Part shown: piece after piece, positions 54,920 to 64,000 of the stretch
How positions within the stretch are numbered: position 1 is the first letter of the stretch
How the letters are laid out: the number at the start of each line of letters is the position of its first letter
Assembly (NCBI GenBank): GCA_038900335.1
Contig: JBBMRB010000014.1
Location: forward strand, 1 to 64,000
Direction: 5' to 3'
DNA: 64,000 nucleotides
Source: Rs1 sp038900335
Lineage (GTDB): Bacteria; Pseudomonadota; Gammaproteobacteria; Pseudomonadales; Balneatricaceae
Translations under genes and position numbers: made by a program
The notes under the pieces: generated by a model
Databases searched by the model: none
What the model saw: only the letters and a program-made list of their open reading frames with translations
Told to the model about the DNA's origin: nothing

Positions 54920-55747
54920 TCAACATTTTAGATACGATCCTAACACTTTCACCTTAAAGGTCGCTTTTATCGCATCGAGAGCCTCTTTAATATTTTGCTC
55001 TTGCTGATGACCTTCTAAATCAATGAAAAAGTGATATTTGCCAAAAGTGTGACGAGTAGGTCTTGATACAATTGAGGTCAGGTTGATACTGCGCGTGGTA
55101 AATTCGTGTAATACACTTTCAAGATACCCAGGATGATCTTTATGATACAGCACTATAATACTGGTTTTATAATCTTGCGATAATTGATCGTAACAATCAT
55201 TCGCATGTTTAGATAAATAAACAAAACGTGTTTGGTTATTTTGATAATCAGTTACATTATTAATTTTTAGGCTAAACTCTTGATCTATCAGCAAATGGGA
55301 CGGTACGATAGCCGCACATTGCTCATGCTGCTCAAGCTCAGCAAGAGACTGAGTATTACTTTCAGTCATGATGATGCTGGCATCATTAATTTTATCTAAA
55401 AACTCTGAACACTGCCCCTTGGCAACAAACTGTACAAATATTTTATCAATGTCTTTTATACGCTGACAATTACCGACCAATGAAAACTGTATCGGCAGTG
55501 ATAATTCACCGCAGATATAAAGATCTGCATCAAGCAGATGATCAAGTACTAAGTTAACAAAACCTTCAGAAAAGTTCTCAACTGGCAGCATCCCTTGTAA
55601 AGTCTCATCACCTATCGCTGTTAATGATTTTTTCAATGTCGGGTAAAAAACTATTTCAGCGCTGATTCCTTTATTAGCAAGGTATTGTTTTGTCGCTATT
55701 TCTGAAAATGTACCTTGAGGGCCAAGCGTCGCTATTTTTGTTAACAA
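54920..55747 (-). CDS. pheA: Prephenate dehydratase (monofunctional)
   Basis: PheA converts prephenate to phenylpyruvate in phenylalanine synthesis. The 275 residues contain a prephenate dehydratase domain (ATLGPQGTFSE, MLPVENFSEG, the NQTRFVYLS catalytic motif) and a C-terminal ACT domain (about 195-275, VSRPTRHTFGKYHFFIDLEGH) for phenylalanine feedback. There is no chorismate mutase domain, unlike E. coli PheA. The start is TTG with AAGG 8 bases upstream. Confidence 0.92.
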   Translation of the reverse strand: MLTKIATLGPQGTFSEIATKQYLANKGISAEIVFYPTLKKSLTAIGDETLQGMLPVENFSEGFVNLVLDHLLDADLYICGELSLPIQFSLVGNCQRIKDIDKIFVQFVAKGQCSEFLDKINDASIIMTESNTQSLAELEQHEQCAAIVPSHLLIDQEFSLKINNVTDYQNNQTRFVYLSKHANDCYDQLSQDYKTSIIVLYHKDHPGYLESVLHEFTTRSINLTSIVSRPTRHTFGKYHFFIDLEGHQQEQNIKEALDAIKATFKVKVLGSYLKC

Positions 55748-55865
55748 GATTTAAACCTTAGTATAATATTTAATATCAGTTTGGACAGCTAAACAAGCTG
55801 AAAATAAAAGGAGCTCGCTTGGTAGCATTAATTAGAAACGCGACCAAGCTCTTTAACAGCACTCA

Positions 55866-56405
55866 TTAGAAGCCAGCGCCTGGCTGCTCTAAAAAGTCCA
55901 TTTCTTCCTCGGTTGACTCTCGCCATAATAATTGATTACGATGAGGGTAGCGACCAAAACGTTTAATGATATCAAAATGTTCCTGTTCGCTTTTAATGCT
56001 TTCTGGCAAACCTATTTCATTGAACAGAGTAACCGCCACCTCATGAATAATGACTGATTCGCTGTGCATATAAGGCATGTACAAAAAGCTTCGCTCTACA
56101 TCGCTGAGCTGTTTATCCGCTGCAATTCTTACCGCTTCCTGACTTAGTGCCAAAGCCATACTATCACAGGCAAATGACTGATCTAAGCCTCTAAACATGT
56201 TTCTAGAAAATTGATCTAAGATAATAATTTCTGCTAAACGCCCGCGACTACTCTCGCGCCAATGATAAAGTTCACCCAAACTTGCTTCACTATAAATAGT
56301 AGCAAATCTGCTGCGAATCAAAGCGTCTAACTCATCATCTTTTTTCCACCACTGAGCCGGTGTAAGCTCTTCAAACCAAAATTTTAATACGATTTCATAA
56401 TTCAT
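55866..56405 (-). CDS. DUF924 family protein
   Basis: A 179-residue soluble protein. The start FWFEELTPAQWWKKDDELD and IIILDQFSRNMFRG, then YMPYMHSESV, FGRYPHRN and EEMDFLEQPGAGF are hallmarks of DUF924 (tetratricopeptide-like helical fold). Function unknown. AGGAG precedes the ATG. A stem GCTTGGT/ACCAAGC followed by T-rich sequence (on the minus strand, about 55817-55849) may end its message before pheA. Confidence 0.9.
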   Translation of the reverse strand: MNYEIVLKFWFEELTPAQWWKKDDELDALIRSRFATIYSEASLGELYHWRESSRGRLAEIIILDQFSRNMFRGLDQSFACDSMALALSQEAVRIAADKQLSDVERSFLYMPYMHSESVIIHEVAVTLFNEIGLPESIKSEQEHFDIIKRFGRYPHRNQLLWRESTEEEMDFLEQPGAGF

Positions 56406-56678
56406 ATATTACTCCTTTCATTAGCATCAAATAGCTCAAAGCCTTTGAATACGTCATTACCAACAAAGTCTATTTCAAAATCCTATTAAAATATTATTAA
56501 AACTTTGTTATGCAAACATTAACACACGACACTTTTTATCAGCAACCTCACTTTAGCATAAATAAGCTGTCAATCATTAATCTGTGCTAAGCATGTGACA
56601 TCGAGTTAATAAGATTGATGCTACTGATACTGTAATGTAGATATTGCTGACTATTTTTATTTTTTAAAGCGGCTAATA

Positions 56679-57374
56679 TCAAAACAAATCAAGTGTCGTG
56701 TTTTCTTTTATTTGCCAATTTACAGTGCTGATGTTGTTAGCTGCAAGCCAATTATTGGCACTAACGAAATGATTGCAACCAAAAAAGCCTCGATAAGCGG
56801 ATAACGGCGATGGGTGTGCAGCCTCTAGCACCAAATGTTTATGTCTATTTATCCTTTCGCCTTTAGCTTGAGCATGTGCGCCCCATAGCATAAACACACA
56901 ATGAGCATTGTCTTGATCTATAGCGGCGATAACAGCGTCAGTAAACGTTTCCCACCCTAGCTTAGCATGTGAATGCGCTTTGCCTCGCTGCACAGTTAAT
57001 ACCGTATTTAATAGCAATACACCCTGCTGTGCCCAATAGCTTAAATCACCATGTTGCGGGATTTTAAATCCATCTATACTTTGCGCTAGCTCTTTATAAA
57101 TATTTTTTAATGAAGGCGGGACTTTTTCACTTGGATTAATACTAAAAGCAAAGCCATTTGCTTGCTTAGGCCCGTGATAAGGATCCTGCCCTAGAATAAC
57201 CACTTTAACCTCGCTAAGATCTGTTAAACTAAATGCGTTAAAAACATCTTGAGCGCACGGATATATTTCAATCCCCTGTGCTCGTTGCTCAGCCAGCTGT
57301 TTTTGTATATCACGAAAGTATGGCTGTTTTTGTTGTTCTATAATGAACGCATTCCACTGTAACGGTAATGGCAT
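56679..57374 (-). CDS. ung: Uracil-DNA glycosylase
   Basis: Ung removes uracil from DNA, starting base-excision repair. Of 231 residues the catalytic water-activating motif is GQDPYHGPKQANGFAFS (from about 66), and the DNA-intercalating loop is AHPSPLSAYRGFFG. LLLNTVLTV and FMLWGAHAQ are also family-typical. It is divergent from the FetB-like gene. Confidence 0.96.
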   Translation of the reverse strand: MPLPLQWNAFIIEQQKQPYFRDIQKQLAEQRAQGIEIYPCAQDVFNAFSLTDLSEVKVVILGQDPYHGPKQANGFAFSINPSEKVPPSLKNIYKELAQSIDGFKIPQHGDLSYWAQQGVLLLNTVLTVQRGKAHSHAKLGWETFTDAVIAAIDQDNAHCVFMLWGAHAQAKGERINRHKHLVLEAAHPSPLSAYRGFFGCNHFVSANNWLAANNISTVNWQIKENTTLDLF

Positions 57375-57406
57375 TGGATTTATATCTCAATCGACAGAGT
57401 TAGACT

Positions 57407-58126
57407 ATGCATAGTATATCTTGGTTTGCACTTTTATGGTGCTTTATCCCACTAGCAATCACTTGTTTTATCTACGTGTACTGGGCCATTAGCATTAAAG
57501 AAATTATCATCGCAAGCTCTCGCATGTTAATCCAATTAGTTGCGGTTGGCTACGTATTAATTGCGATGTTTAACAACCCTTCTATCTGGTTAACACTACT
57601 TGTTTTAGTGGTGATGATTAGCGCCGCCGCCTGGATTTCAGTGAGGCCTGTACGTCATCATCAAGGTTATTTAAAACCGGCATTAATCTCATTGTTGATA
57701 GCAGTCAGTTTTTATTTGACGATATCTATTAAGTTGATTTTAGATGTCCAAGTTTGGTATTTACCCAAAGTAATGATCCCATTAGCGGGTATGTATTTTG
57801 CTAATACCATGAATGCGATCAGCTTAGCCGCCGAGCGATTTCATGCGAGTATGCATGAACATAAAAATCCCATTCAAGCACGAAACTCGGCATTTAAAAG
57901 TGCAATGATACCGCAGGTAAACTCTTTACTTGCGGTTGGGTTAGTCACCTTGCCCGGCATGATGACAGGTCAGATTTTGTCTGATATTTCCCCACTTATT
58001 GCAGTGAGGTATCAAATCATGATTATGACTATGTTATTTGGCGCATCCTCTTTAGGTACGGCATTAATGCTCAGCCAATTAGGTCGCAAGTTTACACAGC
58101 ACTCAAAACAAGCTGATACACATTAA
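57407..58126 (+). CDS. FetB/YbbM-like (UPF0014) permease
   Basis: A 239-residue membrane protein with about six hydrophobic helices. The stretch LTISIKLILDV, LPKVMIPLAGMYFANTMNAISLAAERFH and VGLVTLPGMMTGQIL are characteristic of UPF0014. In E. coli FetB works with the ATPase FetA in iron export and oxidative-stress tolerance. No fetA lies next to it here. It ends 3 bases from the convergent 3-hydroxybutyrate dehydrogenase. Confidence 0.83.
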   Translation: MHSISWFALLWCFIPLAITCFIYVYWAISIKEIIIASSRMLIQLVAVGYVLIAMFNNPSIWLTLLVLVVMISAAAWISVRPVRHHQGYLKPALISLLIAVSFYLTISIKLILDVQVWYLPKVMIPLAGMYFANTMNAISLAAERFHASMHEHKNPIQARNSAFKSAMIPQVNSLLAVGLVTLPGMMTGQILSDISPLIAVRYQIMIMTMLFGASSLGTALMLSQLGRKFTQHSKQADTH

Positions 58127-58129
58127 CTA

Positions 58130-58912
58130 TTATGCAGCAGTCCAACCGCCATCAATATTAATGTTAGTACCTGTAATATTTTTAGCATAAGGGGAACATA
58201 AAAACAGCGCCGTAGCTGCAATTTCTTCTACTTCAACGAACGTTTTCGTCCATTGTGCTTTTAGCATGATTTCATCTTTTACTCGCTGCTCACTCATGTT
58301 GCGAGCAATAGCGGTATCCGCCAATTGTTTTTCTACCAGCGGGGTCATCACATAACCAGGGCAAATAGCATTGCAGGTTATGTTATCAAGAGCACATTCT
58401 AACGCAGTTGTTTTGGTAAACCCCATTACGCCGTGCTTCGCCGTCACATAGGCCGATTTGAAAGGTGAGGCGATTAGTGCATGTGCTGAGGCAATATTAA
58501 TAATTCGCCCCCAGCCAGCTTCTCGCATGATAGGTAACACAGCTTTAGTTGCGTGAAATGATGCTGACATATTAATGGCGATGATGGCATCCCAAGATTC
58601 TTCAGGGAAGTCATCAATAGGTGCTACTTTTTGAATACCGGCATTATTGACTAAGATATCAACACTACCGTACAAAGCTTTCGTTGATAGTATTAGCTCT
58701 GCTATCTGCTCAGGTTTTGCCATATCAGCATTATTAAAACTCGCTTTAACACCGTATGACTTAAGCTCAGTTAATATACGCTCAACTGTCTCATTATCAG
58801 CGAGGCCATTAACGACGACATTTATCCCCTGCTTAGCAAAACCTTTCGCTATACCTAAACCAATACCACTTGTCGCCCCTGTCACAATAGCGACTTTACC
58901 TTGTAAGTCCAT
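58130..58912 (-). CDS. bdhA: 3-hydroxybutyrate dehydrogenase (SDR family)
   Basis: A 260-residue short-chain dehydrogenase. NAD motif TGATSGIGLGIA, NNAG (LVNNAGIQKVAPI), and the catalytic tetrad region IASAHALIASPFKSAYVTAKHG are those of BdhA, as is CAICPGYVMTPLVEKQ. It oxidises D-3-hydroxybutyrate to acetoacetate, often during breakdown of polyhydroxybutyrate. No PHB gene is adjacent. Confidence 0.9.
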   Translation of the reverse strand: MDLQGKVAIVTGATSGIGLGIAKGFAKQGINVVVNGLADNETVERILTELKSYGVKASFNNADMAKPEQIAELILSTKALYGSVDILVNNAGIQKVAPIDDFPEESWDAIIAINMSASFHATKAVLPIMREAGWGRIINIASAHALIASPFKSAYVTAKHGVMGFTKTTALECALDNITCNAICPGYVMTPLVEKQLADTAIARNMSEQRVKDEIMLKAQWTKTFVEVEEIAATALFLCSPYAKNITGTNINIDGGWTAA

Positions 58913-59056
58913 CGATAAACCCTTGTTTACTTAAGATCAATTACTTAAGTGTATTATTATTTTAAGGTGTTAAATTAACATGAATTTATCTTTTTATTAA
59001 TAGTTAAATCGCTATATTACAAGGCTTTATAAAAAATTACTAAATCGGGGTGAGCT

Positions 59057-61816
59057 CTAACCCGCAAGTGCTGCAGCTTTTAGCTCAACACGGCTAATAG
59101 CGGCATCATAATACAAGTTACTTGCATGATTATTCACAGCTAGTAGTAATGAGATATCACCTATACAACTACCACAGCCATTACCTGCGCCAGTTAACTC
59201 TCTTATTTTGTCAATATTCGCAGTGGTTTTTAGCGCTTGTGTCACCTGATCATAAGAAATTTTAAGGCACTGACAGAATATTTTTTGCTGACTCATCGCT
59301 TCAACATTCGCTGTCAGTACTTGTCGCTTCGCTAAATTATTATTGTCTTGTTGAAAAAAATGACTAATCCAGCCCTGTGGTAATTCAACCTTTTTTTCGC
59401 CGACAAAGATACCTGCTTCAACACCGCCATTTTGATAATAACAGTAGCGATAATAACACCCTTTATCATCTTCTGCCCAGACACTGGGTTCCGTATTATC
59501 CAGCAGCGTTTTAATAAATATTTGTAGGTGCTCTAATAGCATACGAGGTGGTTTATTACTGGCTATATGGTAACAATACCCTTGCTCAACCTTTTGCTCT
59601 ACTTGATAAAAACCAAACTGTTGAGTTAGCCGCTCTCTAACTAATAGTAGCGCTTCACTGCCACTTGCAAATGCGCTCATACTCACTTGCGAGTGTTTAA
59701 ATGCTGGTTGTCCTGATATTAGGTCAACTATGGGCTCAATGATTTGACAGACACCCCCTTGAGCGCTTTGCAAACTAGTCCAGTGAATTGGCATAAAGAC
59801 ATTGCCCATTTTTTGCAGGCTACTAATACTTGCTCTTACTACCACCTCCCCTAATCTGCTTTTTAAAGACACCAGTGATTGATCAGTTATAGCGAGCGCT
59901 TGTGCATCTTGCGGGTTTATCTCAACCAGCGGCTCAGGATAATGATTTGATAACAAAGCTGATTTGGCCGTTCTTGTTTGAGTATGCCAGTGATCCCTCA
60001 GACGACCCGTATTAAGAGTAAACACTGCCCGATCAATGTCACTCGTATTGCTATTAAATTTATTACTTTGAACAGCAATCAGCTGCGCTTTTTTAGAGGG
60101 CGTATAAAACTGCTTATCTGCAAACAATAATTGATCATTAATCACTTTAGAATGGCTGTCACATTGCGGCCATTGAATCGGCGTAAAGTCACTGTACTGT
60201 TGTTGTGTGATCTTTTTAAATGCAGAGATATCAAAAGCTCGCGAGCCATTATTAGCCAACCCCGATAGCGCACTGTGTTCTGCAAAAATCTCGCTTTCAT
60301 GCTGATAATTAAAAGCATCTTTAAAACCCATTCTCATCGCGACTTGACTAATAATCCACCAATCTGCTTTTGCATGGCCGAAAGGGGTTAAAAATCCGCG
60401 TTGCCTAGATATTCTTCGCTCTGAGTTAGTCACTGTGCCTGATTTTTCGCCCCAGCTATGCGCAGGTAATTTAACATTGGCAAATGCCAAGGTATCATTA
60501 TTGGCCACGCAATCACTGACGACTACTAAAGGACATTTAGCTAATGCCGATGTTACTTTATTAATATCCGGCATACTCAATGCTGGGTTTGTCGCCATAA
60601 TCCAAATAGCTTTTATGGTGCCATTATCCATTGCATCAAATAACTCAACGGCTTTTAAACCAGGTTGTCTAGCAATGTTTTTAGTGTGCCAAAAACCCTC
60701 TAACGCAGGATATAAATGACTATCATTAAACTCTATATGCCCTGCCAAAGTATTACACAAAGCGCCGACTTCTCGCCCCCCCATGGCGTTAGGCTGACCT
60801 GTTATAGAAAACGGGCCGCTACCTTGCTTACCAATTTTAGCGCTAGCAATATGACAATTAATGATGGCATTACCTTGATCAACACCCTGCTCTGCTTGAT
60901 TAATGCCCTGAGAAAACAATGTAACCACTTTTTCGCTTTCAGCAAAAAGCTCAAAGAATTTCAAGATACTGTGCTGCGATAAACCAATAGCCGATAACTT
61001 CTCACTATCAATAGCCGCTAGTTCTAAAGCTCTCGTTAAACCTTGATCATTACTATTGAGTAACTCAGCTTCTATTAAACCTTGATTAGCCAAATAATTA
61101 AGTAAACCATTAAATAAAACTAAATCACCACCCGCTGCTATGGCTAGATGCAGATCAGCTATCTCACATGAGGCTGTATATCTAGGATCAATAACAACGA
61201 CCTTTAGATTCGCCCTTTTTGCTTTTTCTTCTCGAATGCGCTTATAAATAATGGGGTGACACCAAGCCAAATTGGAACCGCAGATAACGATCAAATCAGA
61301 TTTAGTAATATCCGAATAGCTCATCGGCACCACGTCCTCACCAAATGCCCGTTTATGCGCAGCAACGGCTGATGACATACAAAGGCGTGAATTAGTATCA
61401 ATATTGGCACTACCAATAAAACCTTTCATCAGTTTATTAGCGACATAATAATCTTCTGTTAATAGTTGTCCTGATACATAAAATGCAACACTGTCGGGCC
61501 CATATTTTTCAATACATTGCTTAAAACCATCCGCTACATAATCAAGCGCGTTATCCCAAGTAGCCTCTTCATTATTAACGATAGGCATTGGCATGCGATT
61601 ACTATTATCGATTGTATCTAGTAAATTCTTACCTTTAATACACAATTTTCCAAAATTTGCAGGATGCTTTGCATCACCAACCAAACTCATTTTCTCATTT
61701 TCATTGCGCACCTGTACTCCGCAGCCTACACCACAGTATGGGCACGTTGTTTTCACGCCCTGCTTCGCTGTTGTCAATATTAAATTAGAGATTGCTTGTA
61801 CAGATGAATTCGCCAC
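59057..61816 (-). CDS. nasA: Assimilatory nitrate reductase catalytic subunit
   Basis: NasA reduces nitrate to nitrite in the cytoplasm, with a bis-MGD molybdenum cofactor. The 919 residues begin with a [4Fe-4S] site (TTCPYCGVGCGVQV, about 23-36), then the molybdopterin oxidoreductase domains (VAFYVSGQLLTEDYY, TNSRLCMSSAVAAHKRAFGED). A C-terminal BFD-like [2Fe-2S] domain is fused (FCQCLKISYDQV ... TGAGNGCGSCIGDI), as in Klebsiella NasA-like enzymes. Start GTG with AGGAG 7 bases upstream. It is divergent from nirB. Confidence 0.95.
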   Translation of the reverse strand: MANSSVQAISNLILTTAKQGVKTTCPYCGVGCGVQVRNENEKMSLVGDAKHPANFGKLCIKGKNLLDTIDNSNRMPMPIVNNEEATWDNALDYVADGFKQCIEKYGPDSVAFYVSGQLLTEDYYVANKLMKGFIGSANIDTNSRLCMSSAVAAHKRAFGEDVVPMSYSDITKSDLIVICGSNLAWCHPIIYKRIREEKAKRANLKVVVIDPRYTASCEIADLHLAIAAGGDLVLFNGLLNYLANQGLIEAELLNSNDQGLTRALELAAIDSEKLSAIGLSQHSILKFFELFAESEKVVTLFSQGINQAEQGVDQGNAIINCHIASAKIGKQGSGPFSITGQPNAMGGREVGALCNTLAGHIEFNDSHLYPALEGFWHTKNIARQPGLKAVELFDAMDNGTIKAIWIMATNPALSMPDINKVTSALAKCPLVVVSDCVANNDTLAFANVKLPAHSWGEKSGTVTNSERRISRQRGFLTPFGHAKADWWIISQVAMRMGFKDAFNYQHESEIFAEHSALSGLANNGSRAFDISAFKKITQQQYSDFTPIQWPQCDSHSKVINDQLLFADKQFYTPSKKAQLIAVQSNKFNSNTSDIDRAVFTLNTGRLRDHWHTQTRTAKSALLSNHYPEPLVEINPQDAQALAITDQSLVSLKSRLGEVVVRASISSLQKMGNVFMPIHWTSLQSAQGGVCQIIEPIVDLISGQPAFKHSQVSMSAFASGSEALLLVRERLTQQFGFYQVEQKVEQGYCYHIASNKPPRMLLEHLQIFIKTLLDNTEPSVWAEDDKGCYYRYCYYQNGGVEAGIFVGEKKVELPQGWISHFFQQDNNNLAKRQVLTANVEAMSQQKIFCQCLKISYDQVTQALKTTANIDKIRELTGAGNGCGSCIGDISLLLAVNNHASNLYYDAAISRVELKAAALAG

Positions 61817-61882
61817 GAAAAGCTCCTTTGTTTAAGCCACATTTATGCAATGATCGACATTAATGACTGTTTAAATAAGCAA

Positions 61883-61898
61883 AGCAAAAAACAAGCCA
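61883..61898 (-). promoter_or_regulatory. Sigma-54 promoter of nasA
   Basis: On the minus strand TGGCTTGTTTTTTGCT: GG and GC exactly 10 bases apart, as in the -24/-12 consensus TGGCACG-N4-TTGCW. The start would be near 61872, 56 bases before the GTG. Confidence 0.75.
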
Positions 61899-61991
61899 AT
61901 CAATTACAAACCAATTTAAACTTTTAAAATCAGCAGTTTAATCAAAATATACAATATCAATATTTTATTATTTGAGCTGTAATATAAAAAA

Positions 61992-62008
61992 TGCGCTCAA
62001 TTAGCGCG
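61992..62008. promoter_or_regulatory. Candidate NtrC-binding site
   Basis: TGCGCTCAATTAGCGCG matches the NtrC palindrome TGCRCY-N5-RGYGCA except for the last base. It lies about 100 bases from the nasA -24 element and 140 bases from the nirB one, ideal for an enhancer serving both sigma-54 promoters. A half site TGGTGCA follows at 62044-62050. Confidence 0.6.
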
Positions 62009-62148
62009 ATTGCCAGTAAAGCAATACCATAATCAAAACAAGATGGTGCATTTGTGTTTAAACTAATAGTTTAGAAAACACACACAAAAACAAATAAAAC
62101 CATAAATTTCATAATGTTAATTATCACTAGCTATTGGCTTTTAACACA

Positions 62149-62164
62149 TGGCCTTGTTCTTGCT
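62149..62164 (+). promoter_or_regulatory. Sigma-54 promoter of nirB
   Basis: TGGCCTTGTTCTTGCT has the invariant GG and GC 10 bases apart. The start would be near 62175, 34 bases before the ATG of nirB. It points to nitrogen-limitation control through NtrC. Confidence 0.75.
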
Positions 62165-62208
62165 TTTATAGGGTTAACGAGTTTAAGCCAATGAAAAGAA
62201 GGTATAAC

Positions 62209-64000
62209 ATGAGCGAGCAGCAACTAAAAAAACAAAGAATCGTGGTTGTAGGTAACGGTATGGTGGGCCACCACTTTATCAAGCAACTAGCGAGTAACCA
62301 TGCTGATGATTACCAGATAATTACCTTCTGTGAAGAAAGCAGGTTAGCCTATGATAGAGTGATGCTGACCAGTTATTTCGAAAACGGCGCAGATGCTCTC
62401 GCTTTAACTACACCTAAAGCTTATGACGATTTAAATGTCGAGTATCATATAAATCAGAAAATTACCGCTATCGATAAATCAGCTAAAACAGTCATGTGCG
62501 CCGATGGCGAGACTATCTCTTATGACAAACTCGTTTTAGCAACCGGCTCTTATCCGTTCGTTCCGCCAGTACCAGGTAGAGAGCAACAACACATTCATGT
62601 TTATCGAACCATCGATGATTTAGATCTAATCGCCAATAGTGCCAAACTCTCTAAGATCGGTGTTGTTATTGGTGGCGGCCTATTAGGTTTAGAAGCTGCT
62701 AATGCTGTTAAAACACTAGGTTTGCAAACGCATGTTGTTGAATTTTCACCACGCTTGATGGCGCTACAGTTAGATCAAGGTGGCGGACAGTTGTTGCAAC
62801 AAAAAATTGAAAGCTTAGGTGTTCAAGTCCATACCGGAAAAAACACCAAGGAAATTATTCAAGGTGAAACATCTCGCTATCGAATGAACTTTGCTGATGG
62901 CAGCTATTTAGAAACAGATACCATCATCTTTTCAGCTGGCATCAGAGCACAAGATGAGCTGGGCGCACAAAGTGGTTTAGAGTTAGGTGAGCGCGGCGGC
63001 ATTGTCATTAACGATCATTGTTTGACAAGCGATGAAAACATTTATGCTATTGGTGAATGCGCACTGTGGGACAACCGTATTTTTGGCTTAGTTGCACCAG
63101 GGTATGCGATGGCACAAACAGCGGTTAGTCATCTTAGTGGCAATGACAAAACATTTCGCGGTGCCGACATGAGCACCAAGCTTAAATTACTGGGTGTTGA
63201 CGTTGCCAGTATCGGTGATGCCCAGGGAATGACTGAAAACTCGCAAAGCTATAGTTTCACCGATTCAGCGACAGGTGTTTATAAAAAAATAGTCATGGAT
63301 GAAAGCTCGAAAATATTGATTGGCGCCGTACTTGTCGGTGACAGTAGCGATTACGGACAATGGCTACAATTAGCTTTAAACAAAATTGAGTTAACCCAGC
63401 CACCAGAATATTTACTACTACCAGATATGGATGGCGAGATTAGCAGTAGCGGTTCAGCTGTAGATAATTTGCCAGCAACTGCCCAAATATGTTCATGCCT
63501 AGATGTCACAAAACAAGCGATTGATAACGCTGTTATTGCAGGAGCTAGTGATATGGGAGCAATAAAATCATGTACCCAAGCAGGCACTGGATGTGGCGGA
63601 TGCATCCCCTTAGTGACTCAAGTTCTAAATGCTCAGCTAGCAAAACAGGGCATCAGTGTTGATCACAGCTTGTGCCGACATTTTAGCTATTCACGCACTG
63701 AGCTGTTTGACATTATTAGAGTAAAAGAGATCCGATCATTTGATGATTTAATCGATGAATGTGGTCAAGGAGATGGTTGTGAAATTTGTAAACCGGCAGC
63801 CGCTTCTATGTTTTCTTCGCTATGGAATGATCATATTTTAGAAAACAAACTAGTCGGATTACAAGATACCAACGACAATTATTTAGGGAATATGCAAAAG
63901 AACGGAACCTACTCTGTGGTGCCACGTATTCCCGGTGGTGAAATCACACCTGACCACCTTATCCTGATCGGTCAAGTCGCTAAAGAATACAATCTATATA
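62209..64000 (+). CDS. nirB: Nitrite reductase (NAD(P)H) large subunit, N-terminal part (cut by window edge)
   Basis: NirB reduces nitrite to ammonium with NAD(P)H. The visible 597 codons hold a FAD domain (VVVGNGMVGHHF, SYDKLVLATGSYPF), an NAD domain (VVIGGGLLGLEAANA), a BFD-like [2Fe-2S] site (ICSCLDVTKQAID, then TQAGTGCGGCIP), a second cysteine motif (DGCEICKPAAA) and the start of the nitrite/sulfite reductase ferredoxin-like domain (NGTYSVVPRIPGGEITPD). The siroheme and [4Fe-4S] ligands lie beyond the edge. AAGAAGG precedes the ATG. nirD is expected downstream. Confidence 0.94.
   Translation, partial: MSEQQLKKQRIVVVGNGMVGHHFIKQLASNHADDYQIITFCEESRLAYDRVMLTSYFENGADALALTTPKAYDDLNVEYHINQKITAIDKSAKTVMCADGETISYDKLVLATGSYPFVPPVPGREQQHIHVYRTIDDLDLIANSAKLSKIGVVIGGGLLGLEAANAVKTLGLQTHVVEFSPRLMALQLDQGGGQLLQQKIESLGVQVHTGKNTKEIIQGETSRYRMNFADGSYLETDTIIFSAGIRAQDELGAQSGLELGERGGIVINDHCLTSDENIYAIGECALWDNRIFGLVAPGYAMAQTAVSHLSGNDKTFRGADMSTKLKLLGVDVASIGDAQGMTENSQSYSFTDSATGVYKKIVMDESSKILIGAVLVGDSSDYGQWLQLALNKIELTQPPEYLLLPDMDGEISSSGSAVDNLPATAQICSCLDVTKQAIDNAVIAGASDMGAIKSCTQAGTGCGGCIPLVTQVLNAQLAKQGISVDHSLCRHFSYSRTELFDIIRVKEIRSFDDLIDECGQGDGCEICKPAAASMFSSLWNDHILENKLVGLQDTNDNYLGNMQKNGTYSVVPRIPGGEITPDHLILIGQVAKEYNLY

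Noticed and set aside
63351..63605. Eighty-four-codon minus-strand frame
   Set aside because: Antisense to the well-supported nirB coding sequence.

Overview
The window is chromosomal DNA from a gammaproteobacterium of moderate to low GC content, most likely marine and heterotrophic. Two classic gammaproteobacterial gene orders support this: uvrC-pgsA-tRNA-Gly-tRNA-Cys-tRNA-Leu and mnmA-hflD-purB. A taurine/sulfonate dissimilation cluster (tpa, tauR, xsc, pta) and nitrate assimilation genes (nasA, nirB) suit a marine lifestyle. I cannot name a genus. I see no insertion sequence, prophage, integrase, CRISPR array or rRNA operon.

Layout. 1-3740: 5' part of a very large repeat-rich surface protein, which runs off the left edge. 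4256-8214: a three-tRNA operon with its promoter, then pgsA, uvrC and two unrecognised genes, all on the minus strand. 8475-10844: a DUF5610 protein, a small basic protein and plsC, with notable palindromes between them. 10898-14768: a TPP riboswitch and terminator controlling thiO-thiS-thiG and a ThiE with an unusual N-terminal half. 14819-22841: a methyltransferase, a YciC-like membrane protein, two probably degenerate c-di-GMP family proteins flanking hisC, tcdA, small genes and an OmpA-like lipoprotein. 23174-26517: acnB and rluE. 26859-33158: the taurine cluster. 33562-44192: an EamA transporter, GNAT, ddl, dsbD, a DAHP synthase, moaE, mnmA-hflD-purB. 44262-48964: an Aot-type basic amino acid ABC importer with its AotO-like companion. 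49023-58912: NYN protein, cold-shock protein, a REC-DUF3369-HD-GYP regulator, a Cys/Met-type PLP enzyme with a MocR regulator, pheA, DUF924, ung, a FetB-like permease and an SDR 3-hydroxybutyrate dehydrogenase. 59057-64000: nasA and a divergent nirB (cut by the right edge), sharing a control region with two facing sigma-54 promoters.

How the genes work together. Tpa converts taurine to sulfoacetaldehyde, Xsc cleaves this to acetyl phosphate and sulfite, and Pta makes acetyl-CoA, with the MocR-type TauR encoded between. Thiamine made by the riboswitch-controlled operon supplies the cofactor of Xsc. NasA and NirB reduce nitrate to ammonium; moaE serves the molybdopterin cofactor NasA needs. The DAHP synthase and PheA are the entry step and a late step of aromatic amino acid synthesis.

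No fully new system is evident. The strongest oddities are the ThiE fusion with a kinase-like but probably dead N-terminal half, the HPt/HD-GYP and GGDEF proteins with damaged active sites, the paired sigma-54 promoters, the palindrome cluster at 9651-9849, and the duplicated 525-residue modules of the giant surface protein.
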